A program made the translations under genes and the position numbers. Positions 35,070 to 44,711 of a stretch of 64,000 nucleotides of DNA are shown one piece after another (positions within the stretch are counted from its first letter, which is position 1; each line of letters starts with the position of its first letter). The stretch comes from Pseudomonas soli. GTDB taxonomy: Bacteria; Pseudomonadota; Gammaproteobacteria; Pseudomonadales; Pseudomonadaceae. Where the stretch lies: contig NZ_FOEQ01000002.1 of NCBI RefSeq assembly GCF_900110655.1, positions 672,571 through 736,570 of the forward strand, given 5' to 3'. The notes under the pieces are model-generated. The model was not told the DNA's origin. It ran no database searches and was given only the letters and a program-made list of their open reading frames with translations.

Positions 35070-35743
35070 GCATGCGCCTGCGAGCAGTACTCTTCGACAT
35101 GGACGGCACCCTGCTGGACACGGCGCCGGACTTCATTGCCATCTGCCAGGCGATGCTCGCCGATCGCGGCTTGCCGGCCATTGACGACGCGCGTATCCGC
35201 GAGGTGATCTCCGGCGGCGCCCGCGCCATGGTCGCAGCAACCTTCGCCATGGACCCCGATACCGACGGCTTCGAGCCCCTGCGCCTGGAGTTCCTCGAGC
35301 GCTACCAGCGCGACTGCGCGGTGCACAGCAAGCTGTTCGACGGCATGCCGGAGCTGCTGGCCGACATCGAGAAAGGCAACCTGCTGTGGGGCGTGGTCAC
35401 CAATAAACCGGTGCGCTTCGCCGAGCCGATCATGCAGCGACTCGGGCTGGCCGAGCGTTCGGCGCTGCTGATCTGCCCGGATCATGTGAAGAACAGCAAG
35501 CCCGACCCCGAGCCACTGATCCTGGCATGCAAGACGCTCGATCTGGATCCGGCCAGCGTCCTGTTCGTCGGCGACGACCTGCGTGATATCGAGTCCGGCC
35601 GTGATGCCGGCACCCGCACTGCGGCGGTGCGCTATGGCTATATACATCCAGAGGACAACCCCAACAACTGGGGTGCCGACGTGGTGGTGGACCACCCGCT
35701 GGAGCTGCGCAAGGTGATCGACAGCGCGCTGTGCGGCTGCTGA
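35066..35743 (+). CDS. mupP: N-acetylmuramic acid 6-phosphate phosphatase MupP (HAD family)
   Basis: HAD phosphatase of 225 residues with motif [15 protein letters not shown], motif III Lys in [10 protein letters not shown], and motif [17 protein letters not shown]. Long annotated as phosphoglycolate phosphatase (gph). The P. putida orthologue after ubiG was shown to be MupP, which dephosphorylates MurNAc-6-P in the peptidoglycan recycling route that bypasses de novo UDP-MurNAc synthesis. The ATG overlaps the ubiG stop; a second ATG lies two codons later. Confidence 0.9.
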   Translation: MSMRLRAVLFDMDGTLLDTAPDFIAICQAMLADRGLPAIDDARIREVISGGARAMVAATFAMDPDTDGFEPLRLEFLERYQRDCAVHSKLFDGMPELLADIEKGNLLWGVVTNKPVRFAEPIMQRLGLAERSALLICPDHVKNSKPDPEPLILACKTLDLDPASVLFVGDDLRDIESGRDAGTRTAAVRYGYIHPEDNPNNWGADVVVDHPLELRKVIDSALCGC

Positions 35744-35746
35744 TTT

Positions 35747-35840
35747 CAAGTCGCAAGCGTCAAGCTTCAAGCTTCAGGAAAGAGCAGCCCCAACACTGAT
35801 CCGCTCTCTCTTGTCGCTTGCCGCTTACAGCTTGCAGCTC
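35747..35840. repeat. AGCTTGC/CAAGC-rich intergenic repeat, copy 1
   Basis: The mupP-yciK gap consists mostly of short CAAGC/GCTTG units: AAGCGTCAAGCTTCAAGC on the left and CTTGTCGCTTGCCGCTTAC on the right, around a core GAGCAGCCCCAAC. The two sides can pair. A related element occurs at 40036-40105. Confidence 0.6.
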
Positions 35841-35858
35841 ATATCCAAGGACAGACCT

Positions 35859-36599
35859 ATGTTCGACTACACCGCCCGCCCCGACCTGCTCAAGGGCCGA
35901 ATCATCCTGGTCACCGGCGCCGGCCGCGGCATCGGCGCCGCTGCCGCCAAGGCCTATGCCGCCCTGGGCGCCACGGTGCTGCTGCTGGGCAAGACCGAAG
36001 CCAACCTGAACGAGGTCTACGACCAGATCGAAGCCGCGGGCCACCCACAACCGGTGGTAATCCCGTTCAACCTGGAAACCGCCCTGCCCCACCAGTACGA
36101 CGAACTGGCGGCGATGATCGAGGATCAGTTCGGCCGCCTCGACGGCCTGCTCAACAACGCCTCGATCATTGGCCCGCGCACGCCGCTGGAACAGCTGTCG
36201 GGCGACAATTTCATGCGCGTGATGCATATCAACGTCAACGCCACCTTCATGCTGACCAGCACCTTGCTGCCGCTGCTCAAGCTGTCTGAAGACGCCTCGG
36301 TGGTGTTCACTTCCAGCAGCGTCGGGCGCAAGGGCCGGGCGTACTGGGGCGCCTACGGGGTGTCGAAATTCGCCACCGAAGGATTGATGCAGACCCTGGC
36401 GGACGAGCTGGAAGGCGTCGCGCCGGTGCGCTCCAACAGCATCAACCCAGGCGCCACCCGCACAGCAATGCGCGCCCAGGCGTATCCGAGCGAGAACCCG
36501 CAGAACAACCCGCTGCCCGAGGACCTCATGCCGGTGTACCTGTACCTGATGGGGCCGGACAGCAAGGATGTGAACGGGCAGGCGCTGAACGCGCAGTAA
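35859..36599 (+). CDS. yciK: YciK-type SDR family oxidoreductase
   Basis: Short-chain dehydrogenase of 246 residues with cofactor motif TGAGRGIGAAAAKAYA (about residue 18), NNAS, catalytic Ser in FTSSSVGRKG and YGVSK. NAD(P) cofactor is implied; the natural substrate of YciK is not established. The start is ATG 35859 after AAGGACAG. Usually found near ubiG/mupP in pseudomonads. Confidence 0.93.
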   Translation: MFDYTARPDLLKGRIILVTGAGRGIGAAAAKAYAALGATVLLLGKTEANLNEVYDQIEAAGHPQPVVIPFNLETALPHQYDELAAMIEDQFGRLDGLLNNASIIGPRTPLEQLSGDNFMRVMHINVNATFMLTSTLLPLLKLSEDASVVFTSSSVGRKGRAYWGAYGVSKFATEGLMQTLADELEGVAPVRSNSINPGATRTAMRAQAYPSENPQNNPLPEDLMPVYLYLMGPDSKDVNGQALNAQ

Positions 36600-36612
36600 T
36601 CTTCAGGTAGCC

Positions 36613-36660
36613 GGGGCCGCCTTGCGGCCCTTTCGCCGCATCGACAAACCGCGGCGAAAG
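36613..36660. terminator. Hairpins between convergent yciK and tenA-like genes
   Basis: GGGCCGCCTTGCGGCCC followed by TTT forms a terminator for yciK. It is directly followed by TTTCGCCGC...GCGGCGAAA (36631-36659), a second palindrome. Together they probably end transcription from both sides. Confidence 0.7.
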
Positions 36661-36678
36661 AACCAGCAAACGATGATT

Positions 36679-37464
36679 TCAGCCCGCCGCCAAGGCCGGG
36701 CGCAAACGCCCCTGCTGGCGCCCTTCGAGCTGCATGCAACGCTCCAGGAAAAGGAACATGCAGTCGTAGCTCTTGCAGATCGCCCGGCGCAGCTCGGTGC
36801 GCAACCCCAGGGTCGGGTTCTCGCCCGCCAGAGTGCAGATGATTTCCAGCGCTTCCCACGGGTGCGCGTCATCATACTGCGCATGCATCTTCAACCATTT
36901 CATGGCGCGCTTGCGGGTGTCTTCGGGGAAGCCCTGGGCGTAGGTATCTTCGGCGCAGACCACTGCCGACCATTCGCCGGTGGCACCTTCGATGGCGTAG
37001 TTGGTGGCCGCCATCGCGATGGCCAGCGACTCGGTGGCGCATACCCGCCAACACCAGTCGTTCAAGCCATTGAGCTCGGGCGGCACTTCCTGAGACTGCA
37101 ATTCATGCAAGTGGATGCCATGGGCCTGGCACCAGTGCACCCAGTAGTCGGCATGATTGAGCTCGACGCGGATGTTGCGCATCAGCCAGCGGCGCGCCAT
37201 GTCCTCCCCGGGGTGCCGGGCGTAACGGGTCTTGGTGAGGTTGTGGGCCATGTAGAGGGAGAACTGCTCGACCACCGGCCAGCCACCGATCAGGTACTGG
37301 CGGATGGTCGACTGCTTGAGCCGGCCATCGCGCAGGCGCTGGTAGAACTCATGCTCCACCACCCGACGCTTGCTTTCGCGGCAATCCTCGATCAGTTGTT
37401 GGGCCCACTGTGGATAACTGGCCGGATCCATCAATGGTCCGATCCTTACGAACGCGTCGATCAC
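36679..37464 (-). CDS. TenA/PqqC-like haem-oxygenase-fold protein
   Basis: Protein of 261 residues, mostly helical, with IRQYLIGGWPVVEQFS, ELNHADYWVHWC and AATNYAIEGATGEW, as in TenA/PqqC and iron-containing redox-enzyme relatives. It is often called a TenA family transcriptional regulator in Pseudomonas, but no DNA-binding motif is visible. The start is a GTG at 37464 with AAGGAG seven bases upstream; the ATG eleven codons later is less likely. It may be an oxidase or hydrolase of unknown substrate. Confidence 0.78.
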   Translation of the reverse strand: MIDAFVRIGPLMDPASYPQWAQQLIEDCRESKRRVVEHEFYQRLRDGRLKQSTIRQYLIGGWPVVEQFSLYMAHNLTKTRYARHPGEDMARRWLMRNIRVELNHADYWVHWCQAHGIHLHELQSQEVPPELNGLNDWCWRVCATESLAIAMAATNYAIEGATGEWSAVVCAEDTYAQGFPEDTRKRAMKWLKMHAQYDDAHPWEALEIICTLAGENPTLGLRTELRRAICKSYDCMFLFLERCMQLEGRQQGRLRPALAAG

Positions 37465-37502
37465 TGTCAGCTCCTTGATTCCCTGTGATTTCCGGGCGTT
37501 GT

Positions 37503-39959
37503 TCAGCGAAAGGTCCCCGGCGCCCGGTGCAGAAGGGGCCTCGCGGCAATCCGTTGGCGCTGCAGGCTGTCGCAGGTGAACACCTGCGGGCGTTCGATGA
37601 GATACCCCTGGGCGTAGTCCACGCCGATTTCCTGCAAAGCCTGCTCGATCAGTGGCGTTTCGACGAACTCAGCAATGGTCCGCTTGCCCATGACGTGGCC
37701 AATGTGATTGATCACTTCGACCATCGCCCGGTTGATCGGGTCATCAAGCATGTCCTTGACGAAACTTCCGTCGATCTTCAGGAAGTCTACAGGTAAATGC
37801 TTCAAATAGGCGAATGACGACATTCCGGCGCAGAAGTCGTCCAGCGAGAATTTGCAGCCCAATCCTTTCAATTCATTGATGAACCGGATTGCACTACCCA
37901 AATTGGCGATGGCGCTGGTTTCAGTAATTTCAAAACAGATCAACCGGGGCGGGATGTCGTACTCGCCAAACAGGCGCTGCAGGTACTCGAGGAATTTGTC
38001 GTCGCCAATGCTCGAGCCCGAGAGATTGATGGCGCACATGGCCAACGGCCCCTCCCGGCCCTCGTCCAGGCATTGGCGAATCACCTGGAACACGCTGCGT
38101 ACCACCCAACGATCTAGTGCGGTCATCAGGCCATAGCGCTCGGCTGCGGGAATGAAGCTGTCGGGCAGGATGGTACGCCCGCTTTCATCGTGCAGGCGCA
38201 GGAGGATTTCGATATGCCCCAGCCCATCGTGGGGGTGCAGCGGAGCGATTTCCTGGGCGTATAGGCAGAAGCGATTCTCCTCCAGCGCTACGTGCAGGCG
38301 CTGGATCCAGGCCATTTCACCAAAGCGCATGGACAGCTCGCTGTCGTCGGCGTGATAGACCTGGACGCGATTGCGCCCTTTCTCCTTGGCCATGTAGCAA
38401 GCCATGTCCGCCGCGCGCAACGATGCCTCCAAGGTACTGGGCACCTGGGCGATATGCACCAGGCCGATGCTGACCGTGGTGACGAAGGGCCTACCCTTCC
38501 ACACGAAATGCAGGCTCTGCACGGCCTGGCGCAATTGCTCGGCAATGCGCTCGGCCTGCTCCGGCGGGCAGTTCTCGAGCAGCACGCCGAATTCGTCCCC
38601 CCCCAGGCGCGCCAAGGTGTCACCTTCGCGAAGGCCCGACTGCAACACCGCGCAGATATGGCGCAGTAACTCGTCGCCGGCGGCATGCCCACACGTGTCA
38701 TTGACCAGCTTGAACTGATCGAGGTCGAGGAACATCAATGAATGCCGGCCGGCCTGGCGCGCCAGGGCATTGAGCGCCTGCTCCAGGCGGTATTCGAACT
38801 CGCGGCGGTTGGCCAGACCGGTCAGCGCGTCGTGAGTGGCCTGCCAGGACAGGTTGGCGATGTACTGGCGCTCCTGGGTCATGTCGTGCAGTACCACGAC
38901 GATGCCGCTGACCTGCCCTTCTGTAAGAATGGGCGAGCCCACCAGGTTGACCGACACCGTACTACCATCCAGGCGCTGGATCAGCCGGGCGTGCTCGGCG
39001 CCGCCCTTGAGGCTGCCGCTGAGCACCTGCTCGACCAGCGTCAGGCTGTCGCCTTCGGCATTCTCGTCGAGCAGGCTGAACAGCGCCGCCAGCGGCAGCC
39101 CCTGGGCCTGCATCGCCTGCCAGTGCGTCAGCTGTTCGGCAGCCGGGTTCATGTAGCTGATGCAACCATCGACATCGGCGGTGATCACCGCGTCGCCGAT
39201 CGACTCCAGGGTGATCTGCGCCCGCTCCTTCTCCTCCTGCAACGCACTGGCGAATGCCTGGCGCTGGGCCAGCAGCTTGCTCGAGCGCCGCCAGGCCATG
39301 GCGATAAGGAACAGCGCGGTGGCCAGGTTGGTGAGCATCAGCACCTTGAGCAGCATCCGCGAACCTTCACCCAGGGCATCGCTGAATGCCTTGGCGGCGG
39401 GCGTCACGCCATCATTGATGGCCACGATCCGCGCCTTCCAGTTGGCTACCTGATGGGCATCGGCCTTGCCGCCGGCAAACCCCTCGCGCATCTGCTGGGC
39501 CAGCACGTCGAGCTGGCGCAGGTAGTCGTCACCGATGTCCCAGTAATCGATGGCGGTTTCCATATAGCTGATATGGCGAAAGTTGCGGTAGAACCAGATG
39601 ATCCGGGCGACATCCTCGGGGTGATTGCCGCCTTGCAGCACGCCCTGGCGCGCCGCCTCCAGGTCCGGCTCGGGCCGATCCAGGGCCAGGCGCAGGTTGT
39701 GATCGCCCTGGGGCACCAGGATGGCCCGGCGATAGCGGGCATAGGTCAGCGGATCGCGATCATCGGCATAGAGGTTGAGGTAGTAGATGGCGTCCTTCTG
39801 CGCCTTGGACCACAGGCTCTCGCCCGCCACATAGGCGCGCACGGCGGACAATGCATAAAGACTCAGACTGCCAAGCAGTACCTGGAAAACCACAACGGCG
39901 ACGAAGGGCCAGATGATGCCCAGCAGCCTTGGCGCTTCGAGAGTCCGATTTCCCTTCAT
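37503..39959 (-). CDS. Membrane PAS-GGDEF-EAL cyclic-di-GMP protein
   Basis: Protein of 818 residues. One membrane helix at about 12-38, a periplasmic part to about 200, a second helix (MLLKVLMLTNLATALFLIAM), a PAS domain about 245-360, GGDEF about 385-545 and EAL about 565-800. LARLGGDEFGVLL is an intact diguanylate cyclase site, with an RxxD inhibitory site (REGD) five residues before it. The EAL signature reads IEILLRL, a variant seen in active enzymes, and LDDFCAGMSSF, KIDGSFV and AEFVE are present. It could make or degrade c-di-GMP; both sites look usable. The periplasmic part may sense an unknown signal. Confidence 0.93.
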   Translation of the reverse strand: MKGNRTLEAPRLLGIIWPFVAVVVFQVLLGSLSLYALSAVRAYVAGESLWSKAQKDAIYYLNLYADDRDPLTYARYRRAILVPQGDHNLRLALDRPEPDLEAARQGVLQGGNHPEDVARIIWFYRNFRHISYMETAIDYWDIGDDYLRQLDVLAQQMREGFAGGKADAHQVANWKARIVAINDGVTPAAKAFSDALGEGSRMLLKVLMLTNLATALFLIAMAWRRSSKLLAQRQAFASALQEEKERAQITLESIGDAVITADVDGCISYMNPAAEQLTHWQAMQAQGLPLAALFSLLDENAEGDSLTLVEQVLSGSLKGGAEHARLIQRLDGSTVSVNLVGSPILTEGQVSGIVVVLHDMTQERQYIANLSWQATHDALTGLANRREFEYRLEQALNALARQAGRHSLMFLDLDQFKLVNDTCGHAAGDELLRHICAVLQSGLREGDTLARLGGDEFGVLLENCPPEQAERIAEQLRQAVQSLHFVWKGRPFVTTVSIGLVHIAQVPSTLEASLRAADMACYMAKEKGRNRVQVYHADDSELSMRFGEMAWIQRLHVALEENRFCLYAQEIAPLHPHDGLGHIEILLRLHDESGRTILPDSFIPAAERYGLMTALDRWVVRSVFQVIRQCLDEGREGPLAMCAINLSGSSIGDDKFLEYLQRLFGEYDIPPRLICFEITETSAIANLGSAIRFINELKGLGCKFSLDDFCAGMSSFAYLKHLPVDFLKIDGSFVKDMLDDPINRAMVEVINHIGHVMGKRTIAEFVETPLIEQALQEIGVDYAQGYLIERPQVFTCDSLQRQRIAARPLLHRAPGTFR

Positions 39960-40035
39960 GTAATCCCTGTCATGGCGGCAGATAAGGCACGAATCGACCT
40001 AGACAAGCACAGCGTAGGCCATTTGCCATGAAGGA

Positions 40036-40105
40036 GCGACAAGCTACAAGCGCCAAGCGACAAGAAAAAGTGCGCTGCCCCCAACTTGCCGCTTGCAGCT
40101 CGAAC
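40036..40105. repeat. AGCTTGC/CAAGC-rich intergenic repeat, copy 2
   Basis: Between the GGDEF-EAL start and the ABC transporter stop lies CGACAAGCTACAAGCGCC on the left and CTTGCCGCTTGCAGCTCG on the right around GCGCTGCCCCCAAC. Its layout and core match the element after mupP (35747-35840). Confidence 0.6.
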
Positions 40106-40118
40106 CTTGAGGCTGTTT

Positions 40119-41951
40119 TCAGGTTTGCTGCAGGTGGCCGTAGAGCTTGGCGTACAGGCCACCTTCGGCGATCAGCTGCTGGTGGTCGCCATCTTCGGCG
40201 ACATGACCGCCATCGAACACCAGCACCCGGTCCGCCTGCTTCACCGCCGACAGGCGGTGGGCGATGATCAGCGTGGTGCGCCCGCTGAGGAAGCGCGCCA
40301 GGGCCAGGTGCAGGTTGTATTCGGTGGCTGCGTCCAGCGCGGAGGTGGCCTCGTCGAGGATGACCACCTTGGGTTCGGCCAACACCATGCGGGCGATCGC
40401 CAGCCGCTGGCGCTGGCCACCGGACAGACGCACGCCGGAACGCCCGACGATGCTGTCCAGGCCCTGGGGCAGCGCGGCGATGGTGGCGTCCAACTGGGCG
40501 ATGCGCAGCGCCTGCCAGCAGGCGTCGTCGCTGCAGTCACGCCCCATGGTCAGGTTGGCGCGCACACTGTCGTTGAACAGTGACGGGTGCTGCAGCACCA
40601 CCGCGACATTTTCGCGCAGGGTCTCCAGGCCGATTTCCTGCAGGCTGGCGCCTGCGAAGCGGATGGTCCCGGCCTGGGCGCTGTACAGCCCAAGTAGCAA
40701 CTGCACCAGGGTACTCTTGCCGCCGCCACTGGCACCGACGATGGCGACCTTCTCGCCCGGGGCAATGGTCAGGTTGAGCTGGTCCAGCACCGGTTCGTCG
40801 GCATAGGCGAAGCGCAGGTCGCGCACCTCGATACCGACCGTGTCGCGCCCGGCAAACGGGTCGGCGGCCGCCGGGTACTGCGGCTCGTCGGCCCGCGCCA
40901 GCAGCTCGTTCAAGCGGCTCAGCGCACCGCCGGCGGCATAGTAGGCATATTGCAGGTTCAGCAACTGTTCCACCGGTCCGATCATGAACCACAGGTAGCT
41001 GAACACCGCCAGCATCTGGCCGATCGAAAGGTCGGAGAACAACACCGTGAGCATGGCAGCGGCACGGAAGATATCGATGCCGAACTGGAACAACAGGCCA
41101 CTGGCGCGGCCGCTGGCGTCGCTCTTCCACTGCGAGGCCACCGCGTAGTCGCGCACCTCGCGGGCGCGCAGCCCCAGGCGGCCGAGGAAGTAGCCCTGGC
41201 GGTTGCCGGCGCGGATCTCCTGGATCGCGTCGAGGGTCTCGGTCAATGCCTGGGTGAACCGTGCGGTGCTGTCGTTCTCGAGCTTCTTCAGGTGCTTGAC
41301 GCGCTTGCCCAACTGCACGGTGAAATAGATCACCAGCGGGTTGAACAGCAGGATCAGCAACGCCAGCTGCCAGTGCATCCAGATCAGGATGGCCGCGGTG
41401 CCGGTCAGGGTGAGCACGGCCACCAGGAAGCGGCTCAGGGTTTCACCGACGAACTTGTCCAGGGTGTCCAGATCAGTGACCAGGTGGGTGGTCACCGTGC
41501 CGCTGCCCAGGCTTTCGTATTCCTTGAGCGAAATGCGCTTGAGTCGCTCGATCAGACGGATGCGCAGGCGGTAGACGATATCCTTGGCCAGGCCGGCGAA
41601 CAGCTTGGCCTGGACCACGTTGAACGCCAGCGCCGCCAAGCGCAGGCCGAGGGTGGCGCACAGCATCAGCCCAATGTAACCGGCGGCCACCTGCCAGCCC
41701 GCGGGCAGAAAATTGTTCATCCACTTCAGCGCTGCGTCGCCATGCCCCAGCAGCACTTCGTCCACCAGCAGCGGCAGCAGCAAGGGAATCGGTACGCTGC
41801 ACAGGGCGGCGAGCACGGCCACCAGGTTGGCGGTCCACAGGGCTTGCTTGTGGTGCAGGGCCAGGCGGCGGATCTCCGCCCAGCTCAGGCGATCGGGCAC
41901 AGCGGGGGACTTCCCTGGCACAGGGTCTGGCGACCCTGGCAGGTCAAGCAC
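40119..41951 (-). CDS. ABC transporter, fused membrane and ATPase domains
   Basis: Half-transporter exporter of about 610 residues. Six membrane helices in the first 320 residues, then an ATPase with Walker A GASGGGKST, signature LSGGQRQRLA, Walker B VVILDEATSALD and an H-loop (IIAHRLS). MsbA/LapB-exporter-like; substrate unknown. The start is uncertain: GTG at 41951 overlaps the end of the FrnE-like gene; a GTG at 41921 is possible. Last gene of trhO-frnE-abc. Confidence 0.88.
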   Translation of the reverse strand: MLDLPGSPDPVPGKSPAVPDRLSWAEIRRLALHHKQALWTANLVAVLAALCSVPIPLLLPLLVDEVLLGHGDAALKWMNNFLPAGWQVAAGYIGLMLCATLGLRLAALAFNVVQAKLFAGLAKDIVYRLRIRLIERLKRISLKEYESLGSGTVTTHLVTDLDTLDKFVGETLSRFLVAVLTLTGTAAILIWMHWQLALLILLFNPLVIYFTVQLGKRVKHLKKLENDSTARFTQALTETLDAIQEIRAGNRQGYFLGRLGLRAREVRDYAVASQWKSDASGRASGLLFQFGIDIFRAAAMLTVLFSDLSIGQMLAVFSYLWFMIGPVEQLLNLQYAYYAAGGALSRLNELLARADEPQYPAAADPFAGRDTVGIEVRDLRFAYADEPVLDQLNLTIAPGEKVAIVGASGGGKSTLVQLLLGLYSAQAGTIRFAGASLQEIGLETLRENVAVVLQHPSLFNDSVRANLTMGRDCSDDACWQALRIAQLDATIAALPQGLDSIVGRSGVRLSGGQRQRLAIARMVLAEPKVVILDEATSALDAATEYNLHLALARFLSGRTTLIIAHRLSAVKQADRVLVFDGGHVAEDGDHQQLIAEGGLYAKLYGHLQQT

Positions 41952-42576
41952 AGGCGGCCTGCTGCAGCCAGCGGCCGAGCAAGGGTTGCAGGCTGTCCAG
42001 CGGCTGGTAGCCATTGGTCAGCAGGGCCAGCTGGCCATTGCGCTCGGCCAGCAGCGTGGGGAAGCCAGCGATGCCCAGGTCCTGCACCCAGGCGAAATCG
42101 GCACTGGTGGCGACACGGGTGTCAGGAAGGGTGAAGCGCTGGGAGAACTGCTCGCGGTCGAAGCCGGCCTGCTCGGCCAGCTCCACCAGTTGCGGGGCGC
42201 GGGTGACATCCACGCCCTGCTGGTAGAACGATGCCTGGATCAGTTGCAGCAGGCGCCAGGCCTGCTTTTCGTCCAGCTCGCGTGCGGCCACCAGGGCGCG
42301 GCACGCCGGCTCCGTGTCATAGACGAAACCGTCGGGCATCGCGTCGTCGAAACAGAACGGCTGCCCGGTGGCGTCATGCACCGCCTGCCAATGCTCGAGG
42401 ATGTACTTGCGGGTCGAGGCGTCCAGGGCGCTGCCACCGGTGCGCAGGCCGCCCGGCACCAGGCGGGTCCCTACACCCGCCTCACTGGCCTGGGCGATCA
42501 GCGCCTCGGCCACCGGGGCAAAGCCCCAGCACCAGGAGCACATCGGGTCCATCACATAGAGCAGGCGTGCGGACAT
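41944..42576 (-). CDS. DsbA/FrnE-like thioredoxin-fold protein
   Basis: Protein of 210 residues with the redox motif CSWCWGF at residues 13-19 (MDPMCSWCW) and a helical insert, as in the FrnE subgroup of DsbA proteins. No signal peptide, so it acts in the cytoplasm, unlike true DsbA. A cis-proline is present in AGFPTLL. It starts at ATG 42576, three bases after trhO, and its end overlaps the ABC transporter gene. Substrate unknown. Confidence 0.88.
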   Translation of the reverse strand: MSARLLYVMDPMCSWCWGFAPVAEALIAQASEAGVGTRLVPGGLRTGGSALDASTRKYILEHWQAVHDATGQPFCFDDAMPDGFVYDTEPACRALVAARELDEKQAWRLLQLIQASFYQQGVDVTRAPQLVELAEQAGFDREQFSQRFTLPDTRVATSADFAWVQDLGIAGFPTLLAERNGQLALLTNGYQPLDSLQPLLGRWLQQAACA

Positions 42577-42579
42577 GCA

Positions 42580-43512
42580 TCAGGCCTCGGCTTTGTAGTT
42601 GAAACCGATCGGGTGCGGCTGGTTGCGCGCCTTGGCCAGCTCGATCTGCTTCTGGCGATCGATGGCGCTGCGCCGGGTCTTCTCGCTCAGGCTGTCCCAG
42701 CAATGTGGGCAGCTCACGCCTGGCGAATAGTGCTCCGACTCCCGGTCCTTCACGTCGATCGGGTGGCGGCAGGCATGGCACTGGTCGTACTCGCCCTCGG
42801 TCAGGTCGTGGCGCACCGTGACCCGGTTGTCGAAGACGAAGCAGTCGCCGTCCCAGAGGCTTTCTTCCTGGGGTACTTCCTCGAAGTATTTCAGGATGCC
42901 GCCCTTAAGATGATAGACCGCTTCGTAGCCCTCACCGAGCATGTAGCTGGAGGCCTTTTCGCAACGGATGCCACCGGTGCAGAACATGGCGACCTTCTTA
43001 TGCTTGCTCGGGTCGAAGTGGGCCTTGATGTAGTCGGGGAACTCGCGGAAGGTCTCGGTCTTCGGGTCGATGGCGCCCTTGAAAGTGCCGATGGCCACTT
43101 CATAGTCATTGCGGGTGTCGATCAGCAGCACTTCCGGGTCGCTGATCAGGGCGTTCCAGTCTTTCGGGTCGACGTAGGTGCCGACCGCCTTGTTCGGATC
43201 CACGCCAGGCACGCCGAGGGTGACGATCTCTTTCTTGAGCTTGACCTTGGTGCGGTAGAACGGCTGCTCGTCGCAGTATGACTCTTTATGGTCGACGTCC
43301 ACCAGGCGTGGGTCGTTGCGCAGCCAGGCCAGCAGCGCGTCGATGCCTTCGCGGGTGGCCGAGACGGTGCCGTTGATACCTTCGTTGGCCAGCAGCAGGG
43401 TGCCTTTGACGTCGTTGTCGAGCATGGCCTTGAGCAGCGGCTCGCGCAGTTCGACGTAGTCTTCGAGGGTGACGAACTTGTACAGCGCCGCCACGACGAT
43501 CGGTTGGGTCAT
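42580..43512 (-). CDS. trhO: tRNA uridine(34) 5-hydroxylase TrhO (YceA), rhodanese domain
   Basis: Oxygen-dependent tRNA hydroxylase of 310 residues. The N-terminal acylphosphatase-like region has VVAALYKF; the rhodanese domain has [10 protein letters not shown] and the active cysteine in [12 protein letters not shown]. The C-terminal zinc-like region CHAC...CPHC is typical. ATG at 43512 with GGAG upstream. It heads a three-gene run with the FrnE-like and ABC genes. Confidence 0.94.
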   Translation of the reverse strand: MTQPIVVAALYKFVTLEDYVELREPLLKAMLDNDVKGTLLLANEGINGTVSATREGIDALLAWLRNDPRLVDVDHKESYCDEQPFYRTKVKLKKEIVTLGVPGVDPNKAVGTYVDPKDWNALISDPEVLLIDTRNDYEVAIGTFKGAIDPKTETFREFPDYIKAHFDPSKHKKVAMFCTGGIRCEKASSYMLGEGYEAVYHLKGGILKYFEEVPQEESLWDGDCFVFDNRVTVRHDLTEGEYDQCHACRHPIDVKDRESEHYSPGVSCPHCWDSLSEKTRRSAIDRQKQIELAKARNQPHPIGFNYKAEA

Positions 43513-43571
43513 TGCGTTGAATCTCCAGGTGGTTGCCCTCGTAAGGGGCGGACCGGGTTTGGCAAAAGCAT

Positions 43572-43690
43572 GGGGCCGCTGCGCAGCCCATCGTCGGCAA
43601 GCCGGCTCCCACACGCTCAGCGCAAGACTCGAAATTTGCGCAGGACCTGTGGGAGCCGGCTTGCCGGCGATGGGCCGCAAAGCGGCCCCG
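43572..43690. repeat. Paired REP elements
   Basis: Two inverted copies of a Pseudomonas REP unit: CATCGTCGGCAAGCCGGCTC on the left and its inverse GAGCCGGCTTGCCGGCGATG on the right, separated by about 36 bp and enclosed by GGGGCCGC/GCGGCCCC. Lies between trhO and bolA; may act as terminator or nucleoid site. Confidence 0.85.
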
Positions 43691-43729
43691 AGGGAATAAC
43701 GCGAATTGTACCAGAACGACGGAAAGGAT

Positions 43730-44029
43730 TCAGTGCTTGCCGCCGCCGGCGCACACCGGCGAGGCCGGCGCCACACCGACCACAGCCCATTCCTCGGGCG
43801 TGTAGGTGTGAATCGCCAGGGCGTGGATCTGGCCCATCAGCTCACCCATGGTGGCGTAGACCCTCTGGTGGCGCTTAACGCTGTTCAGCCCGGCGAACTG
43901 CTCGCTGACCAACACCGCCTTGTAGTGCGTTTCCTGGCCACGGCTGTGCATGTGGCTTTCGTTGTGCACTTCGAGGTGTTGCGTGCCCAGCGGCGCCAGC
44001 TGCTGTTCGATGCGTTGCTGCATGCTCAT
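43730..44029 (-). CDS. bolA: BolA-family protein
   Basis: Protein of 99 residues with the class II KH-like BolA fold: [22 protein letters not shown] and the conserved histidine in [11 protein letters not shown]. BolA partners with monothiol glutaredoxins in iron-sulfur handling and affects cell shape and stress response. The ATG at 44029 is ten bases after the DUF2059-like gene, so they are likely co-transcribed. A later ATG two codons on is possible. Confidence 0.93.
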   Translation of the reverse strand: MSMQQRIEQQLAPLGTQHLEVHNESHMHSRGQETHYKAVLVSEQFAGLNSVKRHQRVYATMGELMGQIHALAIHTYTPEEWAVVGVAPASPVCAGGGKH

Positions 44030-44039
44030 CGCGTCACGC

Positions 44040-44558
44040 TCACTTCTTCGCCGGGGCCTTGCCGGCGCTTGGGTCGAGTTCCTTGGTCATGTCGTCGAGC
44101 AGCTTGTTGACCACCGGTACCGCCGGCTCCAGGCTCTGCTGGGTCAGCTGGGCGGACTGCTGGGTGACCTTGGGCATTTCACGCAGGACTTTCTTGCCCA
44201 GGGGCGATTCGTAGAACTTGACCAGGTCGTTCAGCTCGGCCTCGGTGAAGGTCGCGGTGTAGAGGTCGACCATCTTCGGCTTGAGCTTCTTCCAGCCGAT
44301 GGCGTTGTCCAGGGCGGCGTTGGCCTTGGCCTGGTAGCTGTCGAGCACGGTTTTCTTGGAGGCCGGCGCCTTGGTTTGCTCGAAGCGCTGGGCGAACATC
44401 TGCTGGACCTGCATGTACACCGGGGTGCCCAGCTTGTCGGCATTGGCCAGGGTCAGGAATTTCTCGGCGGCAGCGTTGTGCGCTGGAGTGGCAGCGAGTA
44501 CCTGGCCGCTGGCGCAAACCAGGGCAACGGCGGCACAGAGGACACGGAGACGGGTCAT
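44040..44558 (-). CDS. Secreted DUF2059-domain protein
   Basis: Protein of 172 residues with a clear signal peptide cleaved after VLAA. The remainder is helical with [20 protein letters not shown], the mark of DUF2059. A periplasmic location is expected; function is unknown. ATG at 44558 after GAAGGAA. Divergent from fumC and upstream of bolA. Confidence 0.88.
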   Translation of the reverse strand: MTRLRVLCAAVALVCASGQVLAATPAHNAAAEKFLTLANADKLGTPVYMQVQQMFAQRFEQTKAPASKKTVLDSYQAKANAALDNAIGWKKLKPKMVDLYTATFTEAELNDLVKFYESPLGKKVLREMPKVTQQSAQLTQQSLEPAVPVVNKLLDDMTKELDPSAGKAPAKK

Positions 44559-44711
44559 TGCATTTCCTTCAAGAAAGGGAGGCGGGTACCTCAGAGTAGA
44601 GCATTCTGCGCTGTGATGGCGAAGTGCTCAAGTGGCACGACGAGCGACGGAACCGCTCTATCGAATCAGGGCCTAAACTGCGATTTCGAACTACAAAGGA
44701 GTGAGCGCAGC

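Noticed and set aside
43950..44711. N-terminal extension of fumC to position 43950
   Set aside because: It is antisense to the DUF2059-like gene; FumC homology and a good ribosome site begin at 44712.
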